Shown: positions 8,969 through 19,080, counted from the stretch's first letter. The stretch is 64,000 nucleotides of DNA from Verrucomicrobiales bacterium (GCA_002726915.1 PBSY01000038.1:1-64000), one strand, 5' to 3'. Made by a program: numbers and translations. The notes: generated by a model from the sequence alone, not told the origin.

Positions 8969-10303
8969 ATGCTTTTCAGCCCTTTCATAGCGGCCCGCTA
9001 CCTTAAGCCGAAGCGAACTTTCGTTTCAATCATTACCGTTATTTCCATCCTTGGAGTCGTGCTCGCCGTCTGGATGCTCACCGTCGTAATCGCTGTCTTT
9101 ACCGGATACGGCGAACGCCTCAAGGAAAGCATTCTTGGATTCGAACCGCACCTCACAATCGACGCTGGAGGCTTTATCGGAGACTTTGTTCCGGTGCTCG
9201 AAGAAATGGAGAAAATTGAGGGCTTTACCGGAATTACTCCATTCGTCAGCGGTCAAGTTATCATGGACTATCGCGGTCTGCGCAGCGCTCCTACAATTCG
9301 CGGTATTATGCCGCCAAAAGGCGCTGAGCTGGAGCGACTCGAGGGCAAGATCGCTGTTCAGAAAGAACTCGGTCCCTCCTCGCTTTCCAAACGCGGCAAT
9401 TTTGCCCTGTTAGACCCCTATTCCGCTGTCATTGGTGATGGTATCGCGGATTCGCAGAATATTAAGATCGGCGATACTATCGTTCTGCAATCACCTCGTG
9501 ATGTTCAGTCATTCATGAACCGACTCGACGAGCTATCTTCAGCTGAGAACGCTGACGAACGCGAGCGGCTCTTCGATGAGTTTCGAGAATTCACAGCACC
9601 GCAGGAAGTCACCGTCACCGGTATCTTTGACTCGGGTCACTGGGACTTCGACAGCACCTTCGTCTACGTTCACCTCGAAACAGCTCAGGTGCTCTATGGA
9701 TTTGATCTCGAAGAATGCCATGGCGTTGCCGCCCGGGTTGAAGATGCTTTCCGGGCACACGAATACTCAGAGAAATTGCATGCTACCCTTCCACAGCAAT
9801 TCCGAGCCATGACGTGGGGCGAACGCTATCAGGCAATCTTTAACGCCGTTGCGACTGAAAAGCAGGCGATGTATATTATACTCTTTATGATCATGGTGGT
9901 GGGCGCTTTCTGCATCATGAACACGATGATTACAGTGACGGTTCAAAAACGCTCCGAAATCGGATTAATGAAAGCCCTCGGTTCCACCGAAGAACAAATT
10001 GTCGGTATCTTCCTACTCCAAGGATTACTTGTCGGGATCATCGGCGTAGCCGTCGGGATGGGGCTCGCCCAATGGACCATCTTTGAGCGAAACACAATCG
10101 GCGGCTGGCTTGGCGAGACCTTTGGGATCGCCATCTTTGCCGAAGATATCTACAAGGTCGACGGGGGTATTCCTGCCAGGCAAAGCATTAAGGATCTCGT
10201 CACCATTTCAGTTGGTTCATTCGTCGCGTGTACCGTGGCCGCCCTTATTCCCGCGCTGATTGCTGCAGGTCTTCAACCAGCAAGAGCGCTTCGCAGCGAG
10301 TAA
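8969..10303 (+). CDS. LolC/LolE-type ABC transporter permease
   Basis: Inner-membrane permease of the lipoprotein-releasing (LolC/E, MacB-FtsX fold) type, 444 residues. It opens with the family N-terminus FIAARYLKPKR, a membrane segment (about residues 22-45), then a large periplasmic domain (residues 50-295). Three further membrane segments follow in an FtsX domain containing MIMVVGAFCIMNTMI and GLMKALGSTEEQI, with the coupling-helix sequence just before it. It ends PARALRSE, also typical. No LolD-type ATPase lies next to it, so the ATPase must be elsewhere. The large number of lipoproteins in this window (26.1, 24.2 and 19.99 kb) fits a Lol system. The next gene follows after 32 bases. Confidence 0.9.
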   Translation: MLFSPFIAARYLKPKRTFVSIITVISILGVVLAVWMLTVVIAVFTGYGERLKESILGFEPHLTIDAGGFIGDFVPVLEEMEKIEGFTGITPFVSGQVIMDYRGLRSAPTIRGIMPPKGAELERLEGKIAVQKELGPSSLSKRGNFALLDPYSAVIGDGIADSQNIKIGDTIVLQSPRDVQSFMNRLDELSSAENADERERLFDEFREFTAPQEVTVTGIFDSGHWDFDSTFVYVHLETAQVLYGFDLEECHGVAARVEDAFRAHEYSEKLHATLPQQFRAMTWGERYQAIFNAVATEKQAMYIILFMIMVVGAFCIMNTMITVTVQKRSEIGLMKALGSTEEQIVGIFLLQGLLVGIIGVAVGMGLAQWTIFERNTIGGWLGETFGIAIFAEDIYKVDGGIPARQSIKDLVTISVGSFVACTVAALIPALIAAGLQPARALRSE

Positions 10304-10335
10304 CCCTTCCCCTCCCTTATTCATAACTTCTCTTT

Positions 10336-11172
10336 ATGGAGTTCTATCTCTCAATCGACGGCGACAAAAAAGGCCCCTTCACCCTTCTTAAAGTAGGGAG
10401 CCTTTTAGAAGACAGCACAGTCACCCCGGAGACGCTGGCTTGGCACAAGGATCAAGAAAGCTGGCTACCCATCAGTGAAATACCAGCCCTTGAAAGTATG
10501 GTCGAAGCCACTCAGCGGGAAGCAGAAGCCTCTGAATCTGAGGCGACAGTAATTCCGGAGGTAACGAAGCGACCCACTCTGGCTCCCGGAGGACGCTCCG
10601 AGGAGGCGACACCCCACTTCGTCCAAAAGGTCCGCCCATTCGCCCGCTTCTGGGCACGAATGTTTGACTGCCTTCTCGTCATGACGGTGGTGTATTTCTT
10701 CGTCGACACAAGTTTTCTCATGCCGAAAGAGGATGAAGCCATGAGTGACTGGTTCATTCGCTACCAAGAACAAATCAGTTCTCCGGAAGCCATGGCCATC
10801 GCCACGACCATCGTTCGTGCTTTTTTCGCCTGGCATTTTCTGGAGGCAGCCATGCTTTACCTCTGGGGAACGACCCCCGGTAAAGCTCTCTTTGGCATCC
10901 GCGTCAGCGGCGTCGACGGGGGTCGGCCCAGCCCTTTTCGCTGCCTTGGCCGATCGCTTTACGTCTATGTCATGGGTGTGGGATTTTACCTTTTCCCCTT
11001 CATACTCATCGGTATGACATTCAGCTTTTTCCGACTCATGGCCACCGGGCAGAGCCTATGGGATCAGCACCTCAAATTAGAATCATCCGGCGGACGGCTT
11101 TCCGGGACGCGGATAATACTGGCCATTTTTGCCTTTTTCGTTTTAGTAATGTTGCAGTCTCTTAAAATTTAA
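10336..11172 (+). CDS. GYF_2-RDD domain membrane protein
   Basis: Two-part protein of 278 residues. Residues 1-55 form a GYF_2 domain (FYLSIDGDKKGPFTL, then W-H-K-D-Q-E-S-W-LP), a small adaptor fold common in PVC bacteria. After an acidic linker, an RDD domain begins at about residue 100 (FARFWARMFDCLLVMTVVYF), with the R and D of the first helix, a second D later (LWDQHL), GTTPGKALFGIRV and three or four membrane segments. RDD proteins are associated with ion or small-molecule transport in a few cases, but the function here is not known. The stop TAA overlaps the ATG of the GH57 gene by one base, so the two are probably co-translated. Confidence 0.85.
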   Translation: MEFYLSIDGDKKGPFTLLKVGSLLEDSTVTPETLAWHKDQESWLPISEIPALESMVEATQREAEASESEATVIPEVTKRPTLAPGGRSEEATPHFVQKVRPFARFWARMFDCLLVMTVVYFFVDTSFLMPKEDEAMSDWFIRYQEQISSPEAMAIATTIVRAFFAWHFLEAAMLYLWGTTPGKALFGIRVSGVDGGRPSPFRCLGRSLYVYVMGVGFYLFPFILIGMTFSFFRLMATGQSLWDQHLKLESSGGRLSGTRIILAIFAFFVLVMLQSLKI

Positions 11173-12779
11173 TGAGTCGGAATTGTTCCATCGTGCTGAA
11201 CGCACACGTACCCTGGGTTCGTCACCCGGAGGTAGCCCATTGCCTCGAAGAGGATTGGCTGCACAGCGCAGTACTCGAAACACATCTCCCACTTCTCGAG
11301 ATGCTGTTCCGTCTTCGCGAAGAAGGCGTGCCCTATAAACTGACACTTAATCTGTCGCCAACCTTTCTCGCTATGCTCCAGGATCGCTCCCTGAAGCGCC
11401 GGACTATCGCTTACCTCGATCGTACCCTTCGCCTCTGCCGGGATGAAGTGGAGCGCGGCGATATCACAGGCTTCGGGAAACTGGCAGAAACCTACGAGGA
11501 CCGTTTTTACAAGCTTCGCTCCCTATTCATTGACGACTGGCACGGAGATCTTGTTCGCGCCTACATCAACCTGCGCGACAGCGGACACCTCGAATTGACT
11601 GCCAGTGCAGCAACCCATGGATTGCTGCCGCTCCTGATGAGGGTTCCTGAGTCCGTCCAGGCGCAGATTCGAGCCGGTATTCGCCAATATGTGCAGTGTT
11701 TTGGCAGGATGCCTCAGGGATTCTGGCTCCCGGAGTGCGCCCACGTCCCGTCTCTCAGCGCCATGCTAAAAAATGAGGGCATTGACTGGACACTGGTCGA
11801 AGAGCATGGCATGACCGATGCCCATCATAGCAACGAAGCGTTTCCCTTCATTCCCGGGATGACTCCTGAAGGCTTGATTATATTTGGCCGAGATCAGAAC
11901 AGTAGTAGCGAAATCTGGAGCGCTGACGAAGGTTACCCCGGCGACAGTCGTTATCGCGACTTTATGCGTGATGTCGGCCTTGATGCTCCTATTGAACACC
12001 TGCGAGAGTATCTAGACGACTCCGAACAGCGCCAATTTACCGGCTTGAAGTACTTCCGAGCGTCCCGGGACAACGATGAGAGCGAACCCTATGACGAGGA
12101 GCTCGCCAACAAGGCACTGGAGGAACACTCGGTGCACTTTGTTTCCAGCCGCGGAGCGCAGCTCGCTGCGCTTGAAGCCAACGGCACGGCAAACCCCATG
12201 ATTGTTTGTGCTTTTGACGCTGACCTTTTCGGCCACTGGTGGTACGAAGGCACGAGCTTCCTAGAACGTATTTTTCGTAAGGCGGCCGAACGCGGAGATT
12301 TCACTTTCAGTAACCCAAGTTCATACCTGACCGAAAGTGACGAACAAACATTACCGACAGTGACACCCGTCTCATCCTCTTGGGGAGAAGGCGGTTACTT
12401 CGAAACCTGGACCAGCGAGAGCAACAACTGGGTTCACAATGAAACTCAGAGGCGCGCCGAGCAATTGGCTCGTTTTGTTCGTCTCTTCGAGGAGAACCGC
12501 GACGACTTTACAGCGGAGGCTATTGCCCACCGCCAGCGATGCATTCAACTAATGACGAAAGAGTTACTCCTCGCCCAATCCAGTGACTGGGCTTTCCTGA
12601 TGAACAATGAGCCGTCCCGCGAGTATGCAGAGAAACGTACTCGTGATCACTTCGCTAATTTTGACCGTATCTGGGTTCTTACCACCAAATCGAGTGACGA
12701 CGGTGAGTTTGATGAAGTAGATCCATTGAATCCGATCTACTCAGACTTGCCATGGAACTTGTTCGAGCCTTACCGGTAA
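11172..12779 (+). CDS. GH57 family 1,4-alpha-glucan branching enzyme
   Basis: Predicted glycogen branching enzyme of glycoside hydrolase family 57 (535 residues). N-terminus SIVLNAHVPWVRHPE matches the barrel start (L-x-A-H-x-P-W-x-R). The catalytic nucleophile lies in GFWLPECAH (Glu188) and the acid/base in FDADLFGHWWYEG (Asp349). The C-terminal domain with WGEGGYFETW, N-N-W-x-H-N-E and the final segment around LLLAQSSDWAF correspond to the DUF1957/helical domain of bacterial GH57 branching enzymes. No glgA, glgC or glgP is nearby. It overlaps the preceding GYF_2-RDD gene and is followed 13 bases later by the exonuclease gene. Confidence 0.9.
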   Translation: MSRNCSIVLNAHVPWVRHPEVAHCLEEDWLHSAVLETHLPLLEMLFRLREEGVPYKLTLNLSPTFLAMLQDRSLKRRTIAYLDRTLRLCRDEVERGDITGFGKLAETYEDRFYKLRSLFIDDWHGDLVRAYINLRDSGHLELTASAATHGLLPLLMRVPESVQAQIRAGIRQYVQCFGRMPQGFWLPECAHVPSLSAMLKNEGIDWTLVEEHGMTDAHHSNEAFPFIPGMTPEGLIIFGRDQNSSSEIWSADEGYPGDSRYRDFMRDVGLDAPIEHLREYLDDSEQRQFTGLKYFRASRDNDESEPYDEELANKALEEHSVHFVSSRGAQLAALEANGTANPMIVCAFDADLFGHWWYEGTSFLERIFRKAAERGDFTFSNPSSYLTESDEQTLPTVTPVSSSWGEGGYFETWTSESNNWVHNETQRRAEQLARFVRLFEENRDDFTAEAIAHRQRCIQLMTKELLLAQSSDWAFLMNNEPSREYAEKRTRDHFANFDRIWVLTTKSSDDGEFDEVDPLNPIYSDLPWNLFEPYR

Positions 12780-12792
12780 TGTTGTTCCGAAC

Positions 12793-13347
12793 ATGTCCGA
12801 AAACTACGTCTACTTCGATCTCGAAACCCAGCGATCCGCCAACGATGTCGGAGGCTGGGATCGTAAAGCCGACATGAAAATGTCGGTCGGCGTAACTTAC
12901 AGCTCAGCCAACGGCTCTTACATGATATATGATGAGTCCAATGTGCAGGGCCTTATCGATGAACTCGTCTCAGCCGACGTCGTTGTTGGATTCAACCACA
13001 TCTGGTTCGATTACGAAGTGCTAATGGGATACACCATTCTCGACCTCAAAGAACAGACCACGAATCTTGATCTAATGCTCGATCTGGAAAAAGCTCTCGA
13101 ACATAAGCCCAAGCTTGATGCTGTCGCCGCGGAAACTTTAGGGGAAGGGAAAACAGCCGTCGGCACCGACGCGCTCAAGTGGTGGCAGGAGGGCCGTATC
13201 ATGGACATCGCGGAGTATTGTTGCTTCGACGTCAAAGTCACCAAACTGGTTCACGAATACGGCGCCCAACACGGGATTGTGAAATACAAGAACCGCTTCA
13301 ATCAGTCCCTCGAAGTCCCAGTGGACTGGGAAATGCCTGCACCCTGA
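12793..13347 (+). CDS. DEDD-type 3'-5' exonuclease-like protein
   Basis: Small (184 residue) ribonuclease H-like protein with the DEDD exonuclease acidic motifs: YFDLET (Asp9, Glu11) near the N-terminus, GFNHIWFDYEVL (N-x-x-x-x-D, Exo II) and YCCFDVKVT (Exo III-like Asp near residue 149). No polymerase or helicase is attached, and the third motif does not clearly fit either DEDDy or DEDDh, so activity is inferred from the fold only. Related stand-alone domains also occur at the C-terminus of Lhr or YprB-like helicases. It lies 13 bases after the GH57 gene and 96 bases before the tandem uvrA, the latter suggesting a repair role (inference). Confidence 0.75.
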   Translation: MSENYVYFDLETQRSANDVGGWDRKADMKMSVGVTYSSANGSYMIYDESNVQGLIDELVSADVVVGFNHIWFDYEVLMGYTILDLKEQTTNLDLMLDLEKALEHKPKLDAVAAETLGEGKTAVGTDALKWWQEGRIMDIAEYCCFDVKVTKLVHEYGAQHGIVKYKNRFNQSLEVPVDWEMPAP

Positions 13348-13443
13348 GATAGCCGCGACGGTCCTCTACGAAAAAGAACGGGGAAGCGTCGATATTCCTG
13401 ACTGCTCAATCGCGTTTCATGCGTAACCTCTGGTTCCCGAGGA

Positions 13444-16400
13444 ATGCCCAAAACCCCCTCCAAATCAGCCCAAAGCATTGAAGTTCGCGGTGCCCGCCAA
13501 AATAACCTCCTAGGCATCGATCTGGACATCCCCATCGGCAAGCTCACCGTGATGACCGGGCCAAGTGGGTCCGGCAAATCAAGCCTCGCCTTTCAGACCC
13601 TCTACGCTGAAGGGCAACGCCGCTACGTAGAAACCTTCTCGCCCTACACCCGGCAGTTCTTTGATCGAATGGACAAGCCACAGGTCGACGCGATTCACGG
13701 CATCCCCCCTGCAATCGCAATTGAGCAACAAAACGCCGTCAAAACGACCCGCTCCACCGTTGGCACGATCACTGAAATTAACGACTATCTGAAGCTCCTA
13801 TTTCCCCGTCTCTGCCGCGGTTACGACCCGGTTAGTGGAGACCTCATTGAGCCAGATACTCCAGAATCAATTCACCGCAAGACCGTTGAACGCTTCAGTG
13901 GAACCACCACCCTACTTGTTCTCTTCAGTGTCCCCGTTCCCGCCAATACTCCCGTCGCCGAATTTTTTGAATTCCTCCAACAGCAGGGCTATGCCCGCGT
14001 CTGGATTTACGAAAACGCCTACCGCGTGGATTCCCCTAATACCTACGACAGGAAGAGCCTGCCCAGCAAAGTCGACGTGATTCAGGATCGCATCGCCCCA
14101 GGGAAGCGTTCTCGATTTATCGAAGCTATTGAACGCGCACTCGACTTCGGCAAAGGAACGGTATCCCTAGTCGAACCCACTTCCGGAAATCGAGCCGCTT
14201 TCTCGCAAGGTTGGACTTCTCCTGAAACTGGGACGACCCTAAAACCTCCCCTACCGGGACTCTTCTCTTTCAATCATCCCATGGGCGCATGCCCTGAGTG
14301 CCGCGGCTTCGGGCGTGTTATTGGAATTGATATCGACAAAGCTCTTCCTGACAAATCAATATCCATTGCCGAAGGACTAGTGCGAGCTTTCCAGGGTGAA
14401 GCCTACTACGAATGCGAAGAGGATCTTGAGCGCTGTGCCCGGACCCGCGGACTCAGCATCGTGACCCCTTTTGAAGATCTACCCGAAGAGGACCAGCAAT
14501 GGATCATCGAAGGCGAAGGAGGGACCCCCGAAGACGCCTACCAAATGGGCTCATGGTACGGCGTTCGTGGCTTTTTTGAATGGCTGGAATCGCGCGCATA
14601 TCGCATGCATGTCAGGGTTTTTTTAAGTCGATACCGCAGCTATACAACCTGTAATTCGTGTAAGGGAACTCGCCTTAAATCTGACGCTCTCAATTATAAG
14701 ATCAACGAAAAAACTCTGCCTGATCTCTGGCAGCTTTCGATCGATGATCTTGCTGAATTTTTTACCACAATCAAGGCACGCCCAAACGACCGCACCACGA
14801 CGATGCTCTATGAGGAAGTTGGTAACCGCCTCGGTTACTTGCGCGAGGTGGGACTCGGCTACCTCAATCTCGATCGCCCTACCCGTACGCTTTCTGGCGG
14901 GGAAACGGAGCGAGTCAATCTGACGACCTGCCTCGGAGCTAGCCTGACCAACACCCTGTTCGTCCTCGACGAGCCTACTGTCGGTCTTCATCCGCGTGAC
15001 GTTGGTAAGCTAATCGGCATAATGCAACGTCTCCGTGATCTTGGAAATACGTTGGTTGTGGTAGAGCATGAGGAAGCTGTTATTCGTGCAGCAGACCACC
15101 TCGTTGATATTGGTCCCGGTCGCGGTGAGGAAGGCGGGCACCTCGTTTACGCGGGCTCAGCAGCCAGCACTGCCGCTCAAGCTAAACTTCTAGCAAAAGC
15201 GAATCCGGAGTCGCTCACCCTCCAATACCTCAGCGGAGATCAGGAAATTTCCCTGCCGAAAAAACGGCGAAAGGCCAAGCACCAACTCAAAATCAAAAGA
15301 GCCACTCAACACAACCTGAAGAGGCTGGATGCTGATATTCCCCTCGGAGTGTTTTGCTGTGTCACGGGGGTGTCAGGTTCAGGGAAATCGACCCTAATTC
15401 ACTCAGTTCTCTACGGCAACCTTGTGAAAGAACTAGGCCTTTCCGGTGCGACTACGGAAATAGGTTTCTGCAAAGGAATCGCGGGCGCCAGTCGAATTCG
15501 CGAAGTCGTCATGGTCGACCAGGCCCCTCTCGCCAAAACGCCACGCTCAACGCCCGCTGTTTACACTGGTATATTTGAGCCGATTCGGAAGCTGTTTGCC
15601 GAAACGCCTGACGGTAAATCTCGTGACCTCACGCCAGGTTACTTTTCGTTCAACAGTGGAACCGGACGGTGCTCCCGTTGCATGGGAAACGGATATGAAA
15701 AGGTTGAGATGCAATTTCTTAGCGACCTTTATGTGACCTGCCCTGAATGCGAAGGCAAACGTTACACTCCTGAAGCACTTGAGATAGAGCTTGAAGGGAA
15801 AGATATTTATCAGGTGCTCAGTATGACGGTGACTGAGGCGATTAAGTTTTTCTCAACAATCGACAATCGTAAGGCGCGGGTCGTGGTAGAAGGGCTGAAC
15901 CTCCTCTCTGAGGTCGGCCTCGGTTACCTTCGCCTCGGGCAACCCCTTAACACTCTCAGTGGCGGCGAAAGCCAGCGCCTGAAGCTGATCGGTCACCTGC
16001 TAGCTAAGCCAAAGCGAGCAAAAAAGGACGACAAGACCACCTTGCTGATTTTCGACGAGCCAACCACCGGCCTTCATTTCGACGATACCAGCATGCTTCT
16101 GAAGGTCTTTGAGCGGCTCGTCGAAGCAGGGGATTCGGTGGTCGTGATCGAACACAACCTCGATGTCATCAAATGCGCTGACCATCTCATCGACCTCGGA
16201 CCGGAAGCCGGGATCAATGGCGGTGAAATCGTGGTAGCGGGATCACCGGAGGAGGTCATGGCCAACGCAAGATCTCACACCGGACACTACCTCGCCCAGC
16301 ATCTCACACCTCGAAAGTCTGTCGCGCGTGACCAGCTAAAGGTCGCCGACTCCGCCAATCCGGTTCTCTACGAGGCCAACCGGGCGGAAAATGCAATCCA

Positions 16401-19080
16401 GCTACACGGAGCAAGGGAGAACAACCTCAAGGGAATCGATGTAACGATTCCACGCGAAAAATTCGTCGTTGTCACGGGCCTGAGTGGATCCGGGAAATCA
16501 ACTCTTGCCTTCGATATTCTCTTTGCCGAAGGCCAGCGCCGCTTTCTCGACAGCATGTCGACTTATGCCCGCCAATTCGTCGAGCAGATGGAACGTCCTG
16601 ACATTGATGTTATTTCCGGCCTTCCTCCCACCGTTGCAATCGAGCAACGCATCTCTCGTGGCGGCGGAAAGTCCACCGTTGCCACTGTGACTGAGGTATG
16701 GCATTTCCTGCGCCTACTTTATGCTAAGGTGGGAACCCAATTTTCCCCGGATTCTGGCAAAAAAGTCGAGAAGCAAAGCGTCACTTCTATCGTCACCCGC
16801 ATTCGCAAGACTTCCAAAAAAGGTAAGCGCCCCGTTAAAGTAATGGCTCCGCTTATCAAGGCGAGAAAGGGTTACCACACCGAGGTGGCCGAGTTGGCTG
16901 GGCGACAAGGCTTCGATACTCTACTGGTCGATGGGCAGTTCGTAGAGGTAAAATCCTTCAAACGCCTCGAACGGTTCAAGGAACACTCCATTGACGTCAT
17001 TGTCGGAGAGGTGACGCCGAAAACCACTCCGGAAACTGTTCTCGAATTGGTGGAAACAGCACTCCGACTGGGCAAGCGGACGCTCCGCTTTCTGGATCCC
17101 GAAAATCGGATTCAGGTTGCCAACACCGAAATGAGTGATCCCGATACGGGTCGCTCCTTCGAAGAACTCGATCCTCGCCTCTTCTCCTACAATTCCCCCC
17201 ATGGCTGGTGTCCTCTCTGCCGCGGCTACGGCACCATAGAGAAACGCAGTGTCCGCTCCGATGAACGTGACGCTGAATCGCAACTTGATGCTGAACTCCG
17301 CGAAGAACATCGTCGATCCCGCGTAAAAGACGACAGCGAGACGGAAATTTGCCCAGAATGTAATGGAGGCCGACTCAATGAGGTTGCTCGATTTGTCCGT
17401 CTCGTGCAAGGATGTGAGCAAATTGCAATCCATGAACTTGCGGCCCTCTCGGTTAGCGAAGCCAAGCTGAAAATCAGTCATTTTAAATTTGAAGGTGAGA
17501 AAGCCCTCATTACACGCGACATCCTGCCTGAAATCATCCAGCGACTCCACTTCATGGAAGAAGTTGGCCTTGGCTATCTTCAACTGGATCGATCCGCTAC
17601 TACCCTCAGCGGAGGCGAAAGCCAACGTATTCGCTTGGCGGCTCAGTTAGGATCCAATCTAAGGGGTGTTCTCTACGTTCTCGACGAACCCACCATCGGG
17701 CTTCATCCCCGTGACAATGCCAACCTGCTCGACACTCTGGAGGCTTTGAAGGAAAAGGGGAACTCCCTTGTCGTGGTAGAACACGATGAAGAGACGATCC
17801 GTCGATCTGACCATCTCATTGATCTCGGACCCGGAGCCGGGCAATTCGGAGGGGAAGTGGTGTGGCAAGGATCGCCGGAAAAGCTTTTCAACGCGAAGAA
17901 AAGCAACAGTAAGTCACCCACCCTTGAGGCTTTCTCACATCCGCTGACACACCCGATGAAAGGAGCCCGACGCAAACTCCCTGCCAAGAATCGCAAGGCT
18001 GGATGGATAAGGATCAAGGGTGCCTCGGCTAACAACTTAAAGAATATCGATGTTCGTATACCTGTTGGTCGTCTGACCGTCATCGCCGGCATTTCAGGCT
18101 CGGGCAAATCCAGCCTCATGCGAGGGGTTATCAAGCCCGCGGTCGATTCTGTTCTCAAGAAACCCAAAGGCAAGACAGCCCAGAAAAAGGAGCCGAAGAC
18201 AAAATCCACCTCACACCGTAAAACATGGAGTTCTATCGAAGGAATCGACCAACTCGAAGCGGTTTATGAGGTCGATCAGTCCCCCATTGGGAAGACTTCA
18301 CGATCCACTCCAGCCACCTACGTGAAGGTCTTTGACGAAATCCGTAAGCTGTTCGCTCAGTTACCGGAGGCCCGAGCCCGCGGCTACACCCCCTCGCGCT
18401 TCTCTTTCAACACTAATGGTGGACGCTGCGAAGCCTGCAAGGGCAACGGCCAGATCAAGCTGGAAATGAATTTTCTTCCAACTACATACGTCGTTTGCGA
18501 AGAATGTCAGGGGCGTCGCTTCAACAGCTCAACTCTCGAGATTGAATACAACGGTAAATCCATCGGTGACATCATGGATTTATCCATTGAGGAAGCAGCC
18601 AGCTTCTTTCAAGGCCACCCCAAGATCTCACGGACGCTAAACCTGATGACTGATACTGGTCTCGGCTACCTCCGTCTCGGCCAACCCAGCCCCTCTGTTT
18701 CCGGAGGGGAAGCTCAGCGCATCAAGCTCGTGTCCGAGCTAACGCGAGGCATGGGCCGTTCCGCCAACGCCCGCATTCGCCAAAATCGACAACCGAAGTC
18801 GAATCTCTATCTTATTGAGGAGCCCAGCATTGGTCTCCATACGGCTGATGTGAAACGTTTGCTCGAAGTGATGCATCGTCTCGTAGATGACGGGCACACC
18901 GTGATCGTCATCGAGCACAGTCTTGAGATCATGGCGGAAGCCGATCATCTTATTGAGATAGGACCCGAAGCCGGAGTTAATGGCGGCACCCTCGTGGCGG
19001 CAGGAACTCCGGAGGAAGTGAGTAAAGTTAAGGATAGTCGGACCGCGCCATTTTTATTGCGTGAGTTGAATCTCGCTTGA
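13444..19080 (+). CDS. uvrA: tandem double-length UvrA (excinuclease ABC subunit A)
   Basis: Damage-recognition ATPase of nucleotide excision repair, here 1878 residues, about twice normal length. It is a tandem fusion of two UvrA-like units with four ABC cassettes: Walker A at about residues 39 (GPSGSGKSS), 642 (GVSGSGKST), 1012 (GLSGSGKST) and 1549 (GISGSGKSS). Signatures are LSGGETERVN, LSGGESQRLK, LSGGESQRIR and VSGGEAQRIK, each with a D-E-P or E-E-P Walker B. Both units keep CxxC zinc modules, for example CSRCMGNG/CPECEGKR in unit 1 and CEACKGNG/CEECQGRR in unit 2. The units join near residue 965. The start ATG has a Shine-Dalgarno-like GAGGA 5 bases upstream, rare in this window. The frame is intact throughout. 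Confidence 0.95.
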   Translation: MPKTPSKSAQSIEVRGARQNNLLGIDLDIPIGKLTVMTGPSGSGKSSLAFQTLYAEGQRRYVETFSPYTRQFFDRMDKPQVDAIHGIPPAIAIEQQNAVKTTRSTVGTITEINDYLKLLFPRLCRGYDPVSGDLIEPDTPESIHRKTVERFSGTTTLLVLFSVPVPANTPVAEFFEFLQQQGYARVWIYENAYRVDSPNTYDRKSLPSKVDVIQDRIAPGKRSRFIEAIERALDFGKGTVSLVEPTSGNRAAFSQGWTSPETGTTLKPPLPGLFSFNHPMGACPECRGFGRVIGIDIDKALPDKSISIAEGLVRAFQGEAYYECEEDLERCARTRGLSIVTPFEDLPEEDQQWIIEGEGGTPEDAYQMGSWYGVRGFFEWLESRAYRMHVRVFLSRYRSYTTCNSCKGTRLKSDALNYKINEKTLPDLWQLSIDDLAEFFTTIKARPNDRTTTMLYEEVGNRLGYLREVGLGYLNLDRPTRTLSGGETERVNLTTCLGASLTNTLFVLDEPTVGLHPRDVGKLIGIMQRLRDLGNTLVVVEHEEAVIRAADHLVDIGPGRGEEGGHLVYAGSAASTAAQAKLLAKANPESLTLQYLSGDQEISLPKKRRKAKHQLKIKRATQHNLKRLDADIPLGVFCCVTGVSGSGKSTLIHSVLYGNLVKELGLSGATTEIGFCKGIAGASRIREVVMVDQAPLAKTPRSTPAVYTGIFEPIRKLFAETPDGKSRDLTPGYFSFNSGTGRCSRCMGNGYEKVEMQFLSDLYVTCPECEGKRYTPEALEIELEGKDIYQVLSMTVTEAIKFFSTIDNRKARVVVEGLNLLSEVGLGYLRLGQPLNTLSGGESQRLKLIGHLLAKPKRAKKDDKTTLLIFDEPTTGLHFDDTSMLLKVFERLVEAGDSVVVIEHNLDVIKCADHLIDLGPEAGINGGEIVVAGSPEEVMANARSHTGHYLAQHLTPRKSVARDQLKVADSANPVLYEANRAENAIQLHGARENNLKGIDVTIPREKFVVVTGLSGSGKSTLAFDILFAEGQRRFLDSMSTYARQFVEQMERPDIDVISGLPPTVAIEQRISRGGGKSTVATVTEVWHFLRLLYAKVGTQFSPDSGKKVEKQSVTSIVTRIRKTSKKGKRPVKVMAPLIKARKGYHTEVAELAGRQGFDTLLVDGQFVEVKSFKRLERFKEHSIDVIVGEVTPKTTPETVLELVETALRLGKRTLRFLDPENRIQVANTEMSDPDTGRSFEELDPRLFSYNSPHGWCPLCRGYGTIEKRSVRSDERDAESQLDAELREEHRRSRVKDDSETEICPECNGGRLNEVARFVRLVQGCEQIAIHELAALSVSEAKLKISHFKFEGEKALITRDILPEIIQRLHFMEEVGLGYLQLDRSATTLSGGESQRIRLAAQLGSNLRGVLYVLDEPTIGLHPRDNANLLDTLEALKEKGNSLVVVEHDEETIRRSDHLIDLGPGAGQFGGEVVWQGSPEKLFNAKKSNSKSPTLEAFSHPLTHPMKGARRKLPAKNRKAGWIRIKGASANNLKNIDVRIPVGRLTVIAGISGSGKSSLMRGVIKPAVDSVLKKPKGKTAQKKEPKTKSTSHRKTWSSIEGIDQLEAVYEVDQSPIGKTSRSTPATYVKVFDEIRKLFAQLPEARARGYTPSRFSFNTNGGRCEACKGNGQIKLEMNFLPTTYVVCEECQGRRFNSSTLEIEYNGKSIGDIMDLSIEEAASFFQGHPKISRTLNLMTDTGLGYLRLGQPSPSVSGGEAQRIKLVSELTRGMGRSANARIRQNRQPKSNLYLIEEPSIGLHTADVKRLLEVMHRLVDDGHTVIVIEHSLEIMAEADHLIEIGPEAGVNGGTLVAAGTPEEVSKVKDSRTAPFLLRELNLA

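Noticed and set aside
16921-17625. 234-codon minus-strand frame
   Set aside because: Shadow inside uvrA; no motif or start context.
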